Source: Gnetum montanum (Eukaryota > Streptophyta > Gnetopsida > Gnetales > Gnetaceae). From it: 64,000 nucleotides of DNA. A model generated the notes under the pieces. The model worked only from the letters and a program-made list of their open reading frames with translations. It made no database searches and had not been told where the DNA came from. This document shows positions 1-10,662 of this stretch, one piece after another. The stretch's first letter is position 1. Each line of letters opens with the position of its first letter. The translations under genes were made by a program, and so were the position numbers. The DNA is taken from the NCBI GenBank assembly GCA_015680685.1, contig MNCI01012713.1, positions 161,556-225,555 of the forward strand, read 5' to 3'.

Positions 1-745
1 AGCTTGGAAAAATGGTTATATATCTTAAGGTGATCTTTTTGGATTTGACCTATAGTATTTATATCTAGGAATTAGAGGTCATGCTAGTATGTGGTGATAG
101 AGCTAGTAAAGGTGAGCAATAGGTTCTAGGTGAAATGGGATAGGAATATGACTAGCCATTCCTTCTAGCTAAGTATAGGCCTAACTATGGTGGTGATATT
201 AGATTACATCTAAGGGATAGATGCTAAAGGAAGATAATCCCAAGGAACCCTTAAAGCATGTTCTAGATTTATTACTTTATAGGAGATAAAGTATTCTTTT
301 CATTTTCTTCTCCATTTTCTTTATTGCATTATTTATGGATAATGTCAAATGTTAAATATATTTGATGTTTTTCATGACATCTAGGAATAGGATGTAATAC
401 TTAATATATATATATTTTATCATTATTCCACTATTTTTCTAGTATCCTATTAGTATTATTTTTTAGCTTGGATAATAAGGCTTTGAGTTTTTTTTAATAG
501 TGGATAGGTTAGGTTTTGTGCAAATGGGGCTATTATCTCTATAATATACATTTTTCTTTTTCTTTTTTTTGGTTCTAAAATTTTGTTACCCCTATGTACC
601 TATATTATGGATGCCTACTACTTTACCTATCATATTTTTCTTAATTTATAACATTTTTCTTAAGTTATGTTTTATTGTATTTGTGTGTTTTTAATTTTCT
701 TTATGAATACCTTTCTAGCTTAAGCTTGGTTAATAGGGTGTTATA
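1..745. other. AT-rich sequence without a gene; possible 5' LTR tail
   Basis: No coding similarity is visible on either strand. A Ty3/gypsy gag remnant starts about 250 bases downstream, and around 748-765 there is TTGATATTAGAATTGAAA, which loosely resembles a decayed TTGGTATCAGAGC-type primer binding site. This stretch could therefore be the 3' part of a 5' LTR. I could not align it convincingly with the LTR start near 3267, so the assignment is weak. Confidence 0.25.
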
Positions 746-999
746 AGTTGATATTAGAATTGAAAGTTTAATAAATATTCTCAAATTTATGGTATAAAGA
801 TGTTGTTAAAACAAGCAAGAGAGGTTCCAAACAAGGTAAACCTTAAGTAAACTAGTGGGGAAGTCTCTCAAAATGTACTAATGCATGAGATGTTTACTTA
901 TTTGAATAGTCAAAATCAATAAAATGTGACAAATGGTGATTAGTATTCCAATAACTCAACTATTGATGGTTAAAGATTCATTAAATAAATTATAACCTT

Positions 1000-1700
1000 C
1001 AACTTTTTATGGTATTAAAGGCCTTGTAGTAGCTTAGGTGTGGTTATGAGAAGAGGAAGAAGCTTTCCAACTCATGAGTTATGCTTTATTACAATAAACT
1101 CATTTGGTTGCTAATCAAATTAAGGATGTTGCTGATTTTTAGTGGAAACTAACTTGAGTTGCTAGATAGTAGAAGAATGTGGAGGTTAAGTAGGTTGATT
1201 TCATTAGAGCTTTCAAAGAGAGGTTTGTATCCAAAGAATTAAAGAGGACAAAGGCCAAAGAATTGTCCAACTTGGAGTAAGATAATTCACTATTTCTAAG
1301 TACAAAATGAAGTTTCTATAGTTGGGTAGTTTATTCCCTAGCTACAAAATGATGATGAAAAAATACCCAATCATTTATTAATGAAATGATTAAGTCTCTC
1401 TATAATGGCTTGGTGTCCCTTAGATTAATTGAGTATGGGTCAGCTTGGACTAAGATTTTGATAATAGCATGAATCTTAGATTTGGATAGGAAGAAGAAAA
1501 TAAATCATGATATGATATGAACTTAACCTATGTTGAAACTTGGGAGTTCTAAGTAGGTTAGGACATTTGGAAGAATCAATCCTTTTAATTATATGGCTAG
1601 GTATCATGCTTATTGATAGATTAGATGCTATAAAAATGAGTGTCCAAATTATCATTCATGTAGTAAACATAGGCATAAATAATGAAAGTATCCTAATAGA
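1000..1700 (+). pseudogene. Ty3/gypsy gag remnant
   Basis: One + strand frame from 1197 reads like the core of a retrotransposon gag (capsid) domain: V-D-F-I-R-A-F-K-E-R-F, then K-R-T-K-A-K-E-L-S-N-L-E. This is the usual F-x3-F / A-K-E-F-x2-L pattern of plant Ty3/gypsy gag. Stops interrupt it at the Gln after S-N-L-E and at later positions. A cluster near 1625-1670 (C-Y-K-N-E-C-P-N-Y-H) may be a decayed zinc knuckle. Downstream sequence is replaced by an opposite-strand copia fragment from about 1740. There is no protease or polymerase before the polypurine tract at 3246, so the pol region is missing. Gag would form the cytoplasmic particle. The copy is dead. Confidence 0.6.
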
Positions 1701-1779
1701 ATAATTGTAAACAAGACTAATGGAAAAACCAAGACATATCCCATCCATAGGCTAATGAAAGTTGGAAAAACCAAGAATC

Positions 1780-2658
1780 CATAGGCTTTCCATCTATATC
1801 CCAACACATATCCTTGGTGTGATAGGGCTTGTTACAATGCTCACATCATGGTTGTTTATCTTTTCCTTTTGGTTCCTTTAGTTACCTCCTTCATAGTTTG
1901 CAACTAGAGCTGAACCATGGGACATGGCTTCAGTGGATGGATTTTGATAGTGCATCATCACTTTCTTTCTATTTTCTTCCCTCCTCACTTTTGCAAAAAC
2001 TTCCTTCAAGGAGGGGAGTGGTTTAGTACCAAGTACTTATTTCCAAACTTCATCAAGATCTTTGTTAAGGCATTGAAAAAAGTCAAAATTCTACTCTCTT
2101 TCCATTATTTTTTTATACATGATTGCATCATCAGAAGATTTCCAAGTTACACTGTATAATACATCAATTTATTGCCATAGTTCCGAGAGAGTATTGAAAT
2201 ATTCAATGACTGATGAGTTACCTTGTCGAATATTGTAGATGGAATATTGGACTTCAAAGCTTTGTGAGATGTTTTCAAGGTCTAAATACATCTCTTTTAC
2301 ATTCTTCTAGATCTCCTTGGCTATTTGATAAAATAGATACAACTTTTTGATTTTGGGCTCCATTGAATTAATCAACCAAGCCATCACCATTGAATTTCCA
2401 TCTCACATTTGTTGTACATGGTCGAACTTTCTTTAGGCATGGCAATTGCTCCTATTAGGTAGCCCATTTTGCCTTTCCTTTGATCACAAGAAAGATTGAT
2501 TGATACCATTCACAGAAATTATTTCCATTCATTTGGTTTATGGTGATTTGAAGAGAATGGTTTTTAGTTTGAGAGGAGGAAAGGGATAAGGATGGAGTTG
2601 AGACAATCAGAATCAAGGAGGATTCTGCTATAGAGAATTCATGTGTTGTGCTTGCCAT
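1780..2658 (-). pseudogene. Ty1/copia gag, interrupted by stops
   Basis: The start at 2658 opens a 67-codon frame ending in L/M-N-G-N-N-F-C-E-W-Y-Q-S, the N-terminal signature of plant copia gag (L-N-G-x-N-Y-x-x-W). The next frame continues the known family order: A-W-L-I-N-S-M-E-P, then A-K-E-I, I-R-Q-G-N-S-S-V-I-E-Y-F-N-T-L-S-E-L-W-Q, L-N-K-D-L-D-E-V, and L-G-T-K-P-L-P-S-L-K-E-V-F-A-K-V-R-R-E-E. The C-terminus near 1790-1850 carries a CX2CX4HX4C zinc knuckle (C-E-H-C-N-K-P-Y-H-T-K-D-M-C-W) followed by G-K-P. Stops replace W or Q codons, and one frameshift is needed after the first ORF. The length is near normal for this gag. The capsid function is lost. Confidence 0.85.
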
Positions 2659-2700
2659 TTTGGTTTGTCAATTGGGTTCTCATGTTGGTGAAAGAACTAA

Positions 2701-2711
2701 CTTTGATACCA
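2701..2711 (-). other. Primer binding site of the copia element
   Basis: The - strand reads TGGTATCAAAG directly after the LTR end. It differs by one base from TGGTATCAGAG, complementary to initiator tRNA-Met, the usual copia primer. Confidence 0.75.
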
Positions 2712-2971
2712 TGAACACGAAAAATAATTCTCTCACTCTCTCATTAATCTTAAATCAACAATTACAAAAATTTATAGGAAAGAATTACAATAGAAAATCT
2801 ACTAAATAAGGAACAAGAAATCTAGAAAATAACTTATAGATATTGATGACAGAAATTGATTCTAAGTATCAACTAATTTTGGTAAGTTGATCCACAAAAT
2901 AAGGCCCTAATTAATTTAGAGAATCAACTAATTTTGGTAAGTTGATCCAACTTTATTCTAAGTTCCTAACA
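2712..2971 (-). repeat. 5' LTR of the copia element (260 bp)
   Basis: On the - strand it begins TGTTAGGAAC and ends TTCGTGTTCA, so it has the TG...CA termini. The PBS follows immediately. The 3' third (TTTCCTATAAATTTTTG and then a GAGAGAGTGAGAGAA tract) is laid out like other short copia LTRs, with a TATA-like element before a purine-rich R/U5. A CAACTTACCAAAATTAGTTGAT unit occurs twice within it. Confidence 0.75.
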
Positions 2972-3245
2972 GTATTTCATGTTTTCATGTTGATAAATTA
3001 TTTTTCATATTTGAGTCACTAAATAGATTTGCAGTATGTATAGCTTCAACGTAATGTCAATTTTGTGGGTTGACTAGTTAAGATTATAAATATAATGGAG
3101 AGGTGCTTAAGAAGTATGATTATTCTGATGATAAAGTTTGTTTGGAAAAGACATGAATCTTAAGAAGCAACCTAGAAAGTTAAAAAAGATATATATACTT
3201 GGTACTTTGAGATCTACTAAAAAAACATTTATTAAGAATAGAAGT

Positions 3246-3266
3246 GAGAGTGGGGGGAGGGGAATG
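3246..3266 (+). other. Polypurine tract and 3' LTR start of the gypsy element
   Basis: GAGAGTGGGGGGAGGGGAA is followed at once by TGTGTAGCATCCCTACC. A G-rich polypurine tract abutting TGTAGCATCCC fits the plus-strand primer and LTR start of a + strand gypsy element, probably the one whose gag lies at 1000-1700. The 2972-3245 stretch before it has no recognisable coding content. Confidence 0.5.
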
Positions 3267-4567
3267 TGTAGCATCCCTACCTTAGATACCCATTATTCAT
3301 TAGTATGTTTGTGATTTGAAACCTTAATTTCATATTTTTGAGACCATGTCTTCCATTTAAAACATTTTCCCTAATTTAATTATGTTTATGTTTTAAGTTG
3401 GTTTAGCTTTATGCCTTGTAATTTATATTCTTAGATGATTTTGATATTTTTAATATATTATTCTATATTTTTTATTTCAATTTTAGTATTATATTACTTT
3501 TATTAATTTAGCATATGCACACTAATCTCTTTGTTGTATTTTTAAGTTAGTAGGTATTAGGCATTAGATGGATCATTGGCACATGGGATACTATATCAAC
3601 TTTGTGGCATGCTTTATTTGGGATACTTTTTGTTTGTTAGTAAAATTATTTTTGTAAATAAATATATTTTTATTTATTATTTCTTATTTATTTTTAGCTT
3701 ATATTTTTGAAAGTCTCATGATTGTACCTTGGTTAATTATGTTTGGACCTTAGATCTTAATATTAGATTGGTCCATAGACACAACTGTTAGCTATCCTAT
3801 CAGAGGGCAACTATTAGAAAAGTTCTTTTAATTATTAGAAATTAATCTTAGTTATATATATTTTTTCAATATAGTTACCCTTTTACCAAACCATGCCATA
3901 ACCCTATGAGCATAAATACTTGAAACATGTTCATTACAAATCATCTATCATGTAACCCCTCATTGTAGGAACCACAGTATTGTGCTACATGCATCTATGA
4001 TATTACTAAGGTTAGGGGTACATGGGGTTGTGCAATCAATTGGATTATATTAATAGTATCTTATAAGCTTTAGAAGTATTATAATATATATGATGTGATG
4101 ATGTTCTAATCATGCATCTTGATCTTATTGGATGCCTAGCTTAGTGTTATGACTGATAGGATAAGAGGTTGTGGGAAAATACTAGACTCTAGGTAGGTAT
4201 GATTCTAGATCATTTTCTATGATGTTATCAATATACTTTATAAGTCTAGTAGTCAGTAGTGCTTAATGAACAATGTTATGACATCTTAGAAAGTTTGGTA
4301 TGTTATTCATGTCTAGTTGGATGGCTAGTCAAGATATGTTATGATGCTCCTATGACTTTATGATTACATGATGAATGTAGTATGGAGTCCATAGGATTAG
4401 TTGGTTTTTTAATATGATACTATAGGTATATGTTTTTGAGTGTGGGATTCTTCTATATTAAGTGGAATAGGGAATGGTTTGAGAAATCCTAGAAATATGG
4501 AACTAAGATAAAAGGAGTTCTATGTGTAGTGAGGAGTTAGAAAACATTTCATTTTCATAATTCCTAA
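3267..4567 (+). other. No gene; putative 3' LTR interrupted by E1
   Basis: AT-rich sequence without protein similarity. It follows a polypurine tract and stops where E1 is inserted (4568). Sequence resuming after 11470 may be its continuation, but I could not prove this by matching it to a second LTR. Confidence 0.3.
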
Positions 4568-5362
4568 TGAGTGGCGAGGTACCCCTACACTCAACCATAC
4601 GAATACGAGCATTACACACAAGATCCAGTCGAACTCCAAGGACTAAGTGCTTACGTGCCTTATGGAACACTTAAAATTAATTAATTGTTGTCTTCCTAGA
4701 CTTACTTTTATTATCATGGTTGTATGGTTAAGTAAGTTTGAGGTATATGATTTTTATAACTTTTATCTTTTTATCGCCTATGCTAAGAGAGGAAAGGGTG
4801 AAGAGACTAAGTAACTAACTTTCACTAACTAAGATTTAATCATCCTAGCATCAGTATTCATTCCCACTTACCATACACACCCTGAACCAGTGCAATGCTA
4901 TTGGGATTACCAAACACTATTTGTTATTGGGTTACCAAGCGTAGCACACGTGCTCAAAGTGGTTGTACTGAATGCACTTAACTAGGAGTTGAGGGTTGAG
5001 AGAGATTAATTATCTAAGAAAGCATTTAATCATTTAACATGAATTAAATCCTAATTAGCTTATTCCATGCACTGAAAGGTTTATCAGAAAGTTTGTCTTT
5101 ATTTTTGTACACAAATATGTACTCAAGTACAATTTTCTCAAATAAAGATCCATTCACTTTGAGACTCCTATTGTAGGCACATGGAAATTATTCTATCTCT
5201 GGAATGGTAAAAATGTTAGAGTTTAGCTAAGGGTCTAGATATAGATGATGAAACAAGGGAAAGCTGCCTCTTATTTATAGACAAGGCAATGGGCTGCGAT
5301 ATCATGTACGCGATATCATAGGGGCTGATGGGATATCATCGCCCATGCAATATCGCATCCCA
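4568..5362 (-). repeat. E1 3' LTR
   Basis: The + strand reads TGAGTGGCGAGGTACCCC at the left and ends GCATCCCA. It matches 10663-11470 along its length, including the blocks around CTCCAAGGACTAAGTGCTTAC and AGGTATATGATTTTTATA. Read on the - strand it starts TGGGATGCGATATTGC and ends CCACTCA. Confidence 0.85.
5271..5280 (-). promoter_or_regulatory. TATA box in E1 3' LTR
   Basis: The - strand reads CTATAAATAA, followed by GAGGCAGC. The same element is kept in the other LTR at 11365-11374, about 90 bases into the LTR in both cases. That makes it the likely pol II TATA box, with a short U3 of about 90 bases. Confidence 0.55.
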
Positions 5363-5693
5363 TCATACCCCCATGACTGAATGAAAAATTGTCCTTGAGT
5401 TCCTTACAAAATATTGGAAAGGTATGGGATTATTGACTTAAATGACATTAATGGTAGATGGGATGACATGTGAATAGATCATCATTACAATACATGGTAA
5501 AATTTAGTGTTCATGACAACAAGAGTGAACACTATACATATTTGACATCCAGCCTTATTTGGCAGCTGAGAGAGAAAAGAGAAGAGAGAGAGAAAAGAAG
5601 AAGTATGTTGCTGCCAACACTAATATTGCACCTTTCATTGTTCATCCATAAGCATGCCATCAATCTTGTTCCTTTTGTAATTGCTTCCACACT

Positions 5694-5785
5694 AGTCCAT
5701 TCCAAGTGTTTCCTCCAGATCCAATCTATTGTTGTATGNCAGTCCATTCCAAGTGTTTCCTCCAGATCCAATCTATTGTTGTATG
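5694..5785. other. Identical 45-base duplication flanking one N
   Basis: Bases 5694-5738 and 5741-5785 are identical and are separated by C plus a single N at 5739. A perfect repeat around a one-base gap, in DNA otherwise full of mutations, looks like two contig ends that overlap and were not merged. The short open frames that cross it are not meaningful. Confidence 0.8.
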
Positions 5786-6196
5786 ATTGCCCTCTACACA
5801 TACAACATAGTCTGATATTAGCAAGGATAAATGAATCATAATGCAATTGATACCTCGCTTTGGTGTAAGTCCATTAGTTGCGTTGTGATATGGATAATAC
5901 AGATCTAGAGATATAATACTAGTGACTACCTGAGGTGTAGGGATTAAGAGAAAAATCAAAAAAATTAGACCCCAGGACCCCCATAACTAAGAGCAAACCT
6001 CTGGTAGCAATAGAATGGAAAAAGATAAAGAATAAGAAGGATGGAGAAAAAGAAACAACGGCCACGGTAATAAAATGGATTCCAAAGATGGAAATGAATA
6101 AAATAATTGGTGATTGCATAAATTTTTAAGGGAAAGAAATTAACGAATGCACCAAATAGGAATGCCAATGGGTCCTCCCCAAAGCAGGATCATGCC

Positions 6197-6242
6197 NNNN
6201 NNNNNNNNNNNNNNNNNNNNNNNNNNNNNNNNNNNNNNNNNN
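6197..6242. other. Assembly gap (46 N)
   Basis: A run of 46 unknown bases. Single Ns also occur at 5739, about 20117, about 42236 and about 43637. Confidence 0.95.
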
Positions 6243-7450
6243 TCAAACAAACCACATTCAATGACTTCACATTAATACATTTGGCCCATCCATCCACTTG
6301 AAGTAACAAGAATGCCTTCACCAAAGAGCCACCACCATTCTGACAAAATGAAAGAGGAGAAAGTAGGAAGTGAGAAGGGCCTTAGTTAGAGGGAACATGT
6401 TTATTTTAGTTCCATAACCAATGCTTGTAGTTCAAATGATTATTTCGTCTAAGGGGTGTGCTTTAAATTCTCACTTTTTTTTGTGTGAGAACCACACCAT
6501 GCAAAGACTTATTATTTTTATTTGCTCAACTTCCCGATAATGTAGCAACGTCAGAATGGTAAGAAAACTCAAGAAGAAAACATCCAAGCACGTAAGAGAA
6601 TGGCCAGCACAAGTGCATCAAATCCCATTGAAGTCACACCCTTTTCAATCCTTGAGTCCTTCCTTAGTTTGAGAAATGCCCAATCACCGATTCATTGATA
6701 GTTCTTATTATTGAGAACGGGACTATATAGTTCCAAGTCAAGAGAGACCATAGAATTTTATGGATGTATGGATGAAGTGGACTCATTACTTGCTATATCA
6801 AAAGAACCATACCTTAGTATCAACATCATAACTTAAAGGTAAAAACCAAACATTAGCAATCAATGTAATACAGTTCATACCATCTTCGAGGCACTTATTA
6901 AGTGATGAATCAAACAAAGTAATCAAGCACACAAAGAAATGAAAAAGTATAAACGATGTCGGAAAATAAAAATAAGAAAAGTTAAAGATATTTGTAAAAA
7001 AAATGTGTAAAAAAAAATTTAAAAAGAACTAAGGACCTCAAATTATTAGCATAGGTGGCCATCTCCCTCATGACTGAATTGAAAGGGAGAGATCCGAAAT
7101 AGTGAGTAAGATCATCCTCTCTCAAATGTGCTATGTGTATAGACCATTCTAGGTTCATGATAAGGGTTGGTTGATTGCACACAAACTACTATTCTCCTAT
7201 TTGAGTACTCATTTGGCTTTTCTAAGAGTTTCCAACTTCCCTCGATTGGTGGTTTCAGATTAAGGGTTGGAAGTTGGAGACACTCTTACTCTAGTGCATC
7301 TATGCTTTCTTCGTGGGTGCAAGTTGGTCCCCCAGTTAGTTCCATGCATAATGATGGGTTTCTCTCTTGATTAGCTGTTAACCACTGGGTGTTCTCTTGT
7401 TGTGTGGTTGCTACATATAGGCACTTTTGTATGTTAACTTCCTGGGCACA

Positions 7451-7990
7451 TCAGTTACATGCAGGAGATGTTGAATGCTCCTGTACACTATCATCCTTTG
7501 TATCACTATATGTGATGCATGGAACCTTCTTCTTCTCAATCTTTCCATAAGTGTTTTCCTTAGATATTTCCAAAGAAAGATCATGGATTTCTAGGCATGC
7601 ATTCATGGTACTTGGCCATGCCCTTCCCATTATTATTTGGAAGTCCCCCTTGTCATTGTTGACTTGTATCACTAGGAAATTAGCTGGGTATGACCAACCA
7701 CACACAGTGGTAACGATGTCCTCAACCAATTCCAAGGGAATACTGATGGACTAGTCAACCAACTCTAAGTGAATATTGCTCTTCTTTAGTGGAGGCAGGT
7801 TCCAGGATTTATACATTTCTTACCATATCAAGTTAACTCTGGAACCTAAGTCTAGCAGAGCCTTACGTGGTTCATTCCCAGCAACTTGGAGGTAGATTAA
7901 GGGACTTCTAGGATCAGAGAGTTTCCTAGGAAGGTTGCCCACCTTTATCCAGTCAATGATGGTATGTGTTAACATAATCGTATGTGTTGA
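7451..7990 (-). pseudogene. E1 aspartic protease (retropepsin) domain
   Basis: On the - strand the active-site strand reads A-L-L-D-L-G-S-R-V-N-L-I near 7835-7860, the Ty3/gypsy version of D-T/S-G (usually L-D-L-G-A-S-V-N). After a stop at a Trp/Gln position come P-L-E-L-V-E-D-I-V-T-T, F-L-V-I-Q-V and I-I-M-G-R-A-W-P, the latter equivalent to the conserved I-L-G-R-P-F/W-L. The open part from 7735 covers the second half of the fold, then a charged tail. This enzyme would cut the Gag polyprotein inside the particle. It lies directly downstream of gag. It is not followed by RT. At least two stops make it non-functional. Confidence 0.75.
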
Positions 7991-8173
7991 GCTCTATTGT
8001 TGGTTTGAAGGAAGCTCCGAAGTCTTATTTGATGGAGGAACATTCAGAGGCTCAACCACTTGTGGTTGTGAGAGCTTGTTTGGACTGTTGGTTATAAAGA
8101 AATGTCTTCTCCTTGTACAATTATCAGAACTAGCAGTGGGTTGAAGGTTTATAGCTATCGTAGTAGTGTGTTG

Positions 8174-10543
8174 CTACGGTTGAGTGGGGAGTTCCCCTTG
8201 CATTGCTGGAGCAGATGGTAGTGGAGCTATCGGTGTAAGAGTGGTGAATGGATTTGGAGGATGGTATGCATGTGGTGTGTCTCTCCCAGGAGAAGGAGTC
8301 TTATAGTACTCTTGAGCTTGGTAGTAATGTTGTGGGGTAATTTGACTAACGGAGTCGCTTGGAGAGATTGGTTGTTGCACGTAGTAGCCATATAGATCCG
8401 GTTGCCGATAAGGGTATTGTTGCCTTGGCAGTGGCATCCCCCATGACTGTGGGTATTGCCACTGCTGGTGTTGCTCCATAGGTTGTGGTAGAGTTCCACT
8501 TGGATAATATGTTAACAGTTGGTGGAACTACCTTGGGTTACCTTGGGAATAAGGTAACTGATGGGGTGCTTATCGTTTGTTAAGTCTTGGGTTGAGTGCA
8601 TACACCCCAGACTCTTGCAGATGTGAGATTATTGGGAAACATCCATTAGGATGGTCATATTGGCATATTTCACATCCACTGTCATCATCCGTATTGGAAT
8701 CCACAACCTCTTCAGTGATAGCTAATTTACCCTTACCTTTGTTACGTGCATGGTCCAAATCCCTCTTCTTTTTCTTATCATGGTCTCTACTTTGCTCCTT
8801 AGACTCCTCTATGATTTTTAAAATGGTTTGAAGTCTACTATCTAAGGAGTACCACATTTGATCTACCTTAACCAACACTTCTGTTGTTAATTTTTGAAGT
8901 GGCAAGGTTTTCCTACTCACCAACTCTTCGAGTGGTGACTCATCCTCCTCCTCACAGAATCTTACTTCCCTCTTTCGAAGGGAAGGGTTGCGGTTATACT
9001 CTTCTATGTTTTCTCTCTTATGTAGCTCTCCTTCTTCCTTAGCTACTTACTCCAAAAATCTATGAACCTCATGGGAACTAAGTTTAGATAATCTCCCTTG
9101 GGCATATGTCCCAAGGGTTCTCCTGGTTTCATGTCTTATCCCATCTATGAGATGGCATAGTTGATCCTGTTGTGCGTAACCATGGCCTGGGCAATGATGT
9201 AGTAATGCATAATATCGGCCCATGGTAGCATCCAAGGGTTCATGATTACCCTTCTTCCATCCTTGGATCTACTTTCTCAAGTTGGATACTTGGGAGTACA
9301 TTTGATATTTATCGTTAAACAATTCTAGCATCGTACTCCACCTTCGAATGGATTTTGGTTCTAAGGATTGATACCAGCTTTTCACTTTTTTTATGAGTGT
9401 CCTTGGGAACAACTTTAATTTTTGCCACTTGTTTTCAATGTCCTACAAGGCACAGGCATTGTGAAATTCCTACAAGTGGTTCTGCGGATCAGTGTTGTAT
9501 CCCCCCTCAAATCGTGTGATATTATTCATGTCTGGTCTCTTGATCCAGCTATCTTTTTGGTGCCTTGCAGGTATTCTAATGACCTCTGTAATGTCTAACA
9601 TGCTTTGGGTTGCAATTATGGGTTCATCATGGTCATTTCTTTCATGGCATCTGTGATGTCTATGCAGTTCCCTACTTTTCCTTCTTCCATGTCATGATTC
9701 CCTAGAATGTCCTCATCCTCACTCTCGACTCTCTCATCGAGGTTTCTCAGTTTGCTTATCCTTATCCTCATGGTGAGGTTCCTTATGATTGCTTCTTGAT
9801 GTTGAAGGAGAGGGTGAATGTTGTTATGAAGGGAAAGAAGAATGAGAACCATCGTCATGACAATGTTTCCTACCTTTCCTTTAGTGATCTCGACCCCAAT
9901 CGTGATGATGATCAAAATGCTTACCCTTATCTTGTGTTTTTGTTCCCCCATTGAACACTTGGTGTTTGTGGGAATTAGAACTAGGGTTGTGTATCGTGGA
10001 GTGAAGGTTCTGATACACCACCTCCTTGCTATCGTTAGGAGGGGAAACATCTTTTTGTGGAGAAACTATTAAGATAGGTTCACCACTCTAAATTTCTCTT
10101 ATGACGGGCAAAGCATTATGGGGTCCTTTGCCCTTCAATGATGTGTGGTAACTATCCTGTCATGAGTCCTGTTGATGTTGTGCTTTTGTGGAATGGTAGT
10201 CCCTTACATTGTAATCACATGCAATGTACTCAGCATATAATTGTGACATGCCAATTCGTGCAAGGGCACGAAGGGGCATGTTGGGGGCAGCTTTATCTAG
10301 AGGCAACACTATGTTACCCTCCAAGTCTCTTCAACGTAGTTGTTCATCTTGATGAAAGACAAAGGTAAAATCGGGTATATAATCATCGTAATGAGTATAT
10401 ACCACACTGAATTGTTGAGGAACTGATGATTCTTGGTTATGTATGTCGTGCCACCGATTGTCTCTAGTGTTGGTCCTAGGCGATGAAGTGCTTTTGTGTG
10501 GAGAAGAAGACATGTTTGTTTTATTTGGTGTTCTATTTGTCAT
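8174..10543 (-). pseudogene. E1 gag polyprotein region
   Basis: A start at 10543, about 100 bases inside the PBS, opens a Ser/Thr/Asn-rich N-terminus. Capsid-like sequence occupies about 9047-9600: F-E-G-G-Y-N-T-D-P-Q-N-H-L, F-H-N-A-C-A-L, L-F-P-R-T-L-I-K-K-V-K-S-W-Y-Q-S-L-E-P, R-Y-Y-A-L-L-H-H-C-P-G-H-G-Y. These follow the order of plant gypsy gag (D-P-x-x-H-L ... F-P-x-T-L ... W ... C-P-H-H-G). Next (8570-8923) comes a Lys-rich basic stretch and a C-E-I-C-Q-Y-D-H-P-N-G-C knuckle-like motif. A Gln/Pro/Tyr-rich linker follows (8174-8479) and then the protease. Stops and frame changes are frequent. Similar gag pieces occur at 26186-26312 and 26700-29250. Confidence 0.75.
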
Positions 10544-10640
10544 TATGTTATTTTTTCTCTTGATTAACCCTGAGGGTTCTTTTTAGCTCCCAACTATGTA
10601 AATGATTTCCTATGCTCTACATAGCACACAAACAACTAAG

Positions 10641-10659
10641 TCCTCGACAATGGCACCAA
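10641..10659 (-). other. E1 primer binding site
   Basis: The - strand reads TTGGTGCCATTGTCGAGGA three bases after the 5' LTR end. It is a close variant of TTGGCGCCGTTGCCGGGGA, the PBS seen in many Ty3/gypsy elements; the differences are C-to-T and G-to-A changes. Confidence 0.8.
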
Positions 10660-10662
10660 TGA

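Larger units (their letters stand above)
1740..2971 (-). mobile_element. Truncated Ty1/copia retrotransposon (5' LTR, PBS, gag)
   Basis: Read on the - strand, the order is LTR (2971-2712), primer binding site (2711-2701), gag start (2658) and gag through its zinc knuckle (about 1790). It then ends abruptly near 1740 beside a + strand gypsy gag. Protease, integrase, RT and the 3' LTR are absent, so it is a 5'-end fragment nested in an older gypsy element. Without the second LTR no target duplication can be checked. Confidence 0.75.
5363..7450. other. E1 3' internal region without recognisable gene
   Basis: Both strands were read; short open frames here have no protein-family look. This is where RT and integrase would lie in an autonomous element. 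It contains an assembly gap (6197-6242) and a suspect duplication around a single N (5739). Part may be missing from the assembly, although 2 kb of non-pol sequence argues for a real replacement. Confidence 0.5.

Noticed and set aside
1-745. 5' LTR of the first gypsy element
   Set aside because: Position fits, but I could not match it to 3267-4567, so it is not claimed as an LTR.
5470-5846. Overlapping open frames on both strands (123 and 104 codons)
   Set aside because: They run through the duplicated 45-base block and the N. They have no family features and disappear if the duplication is an artefact.
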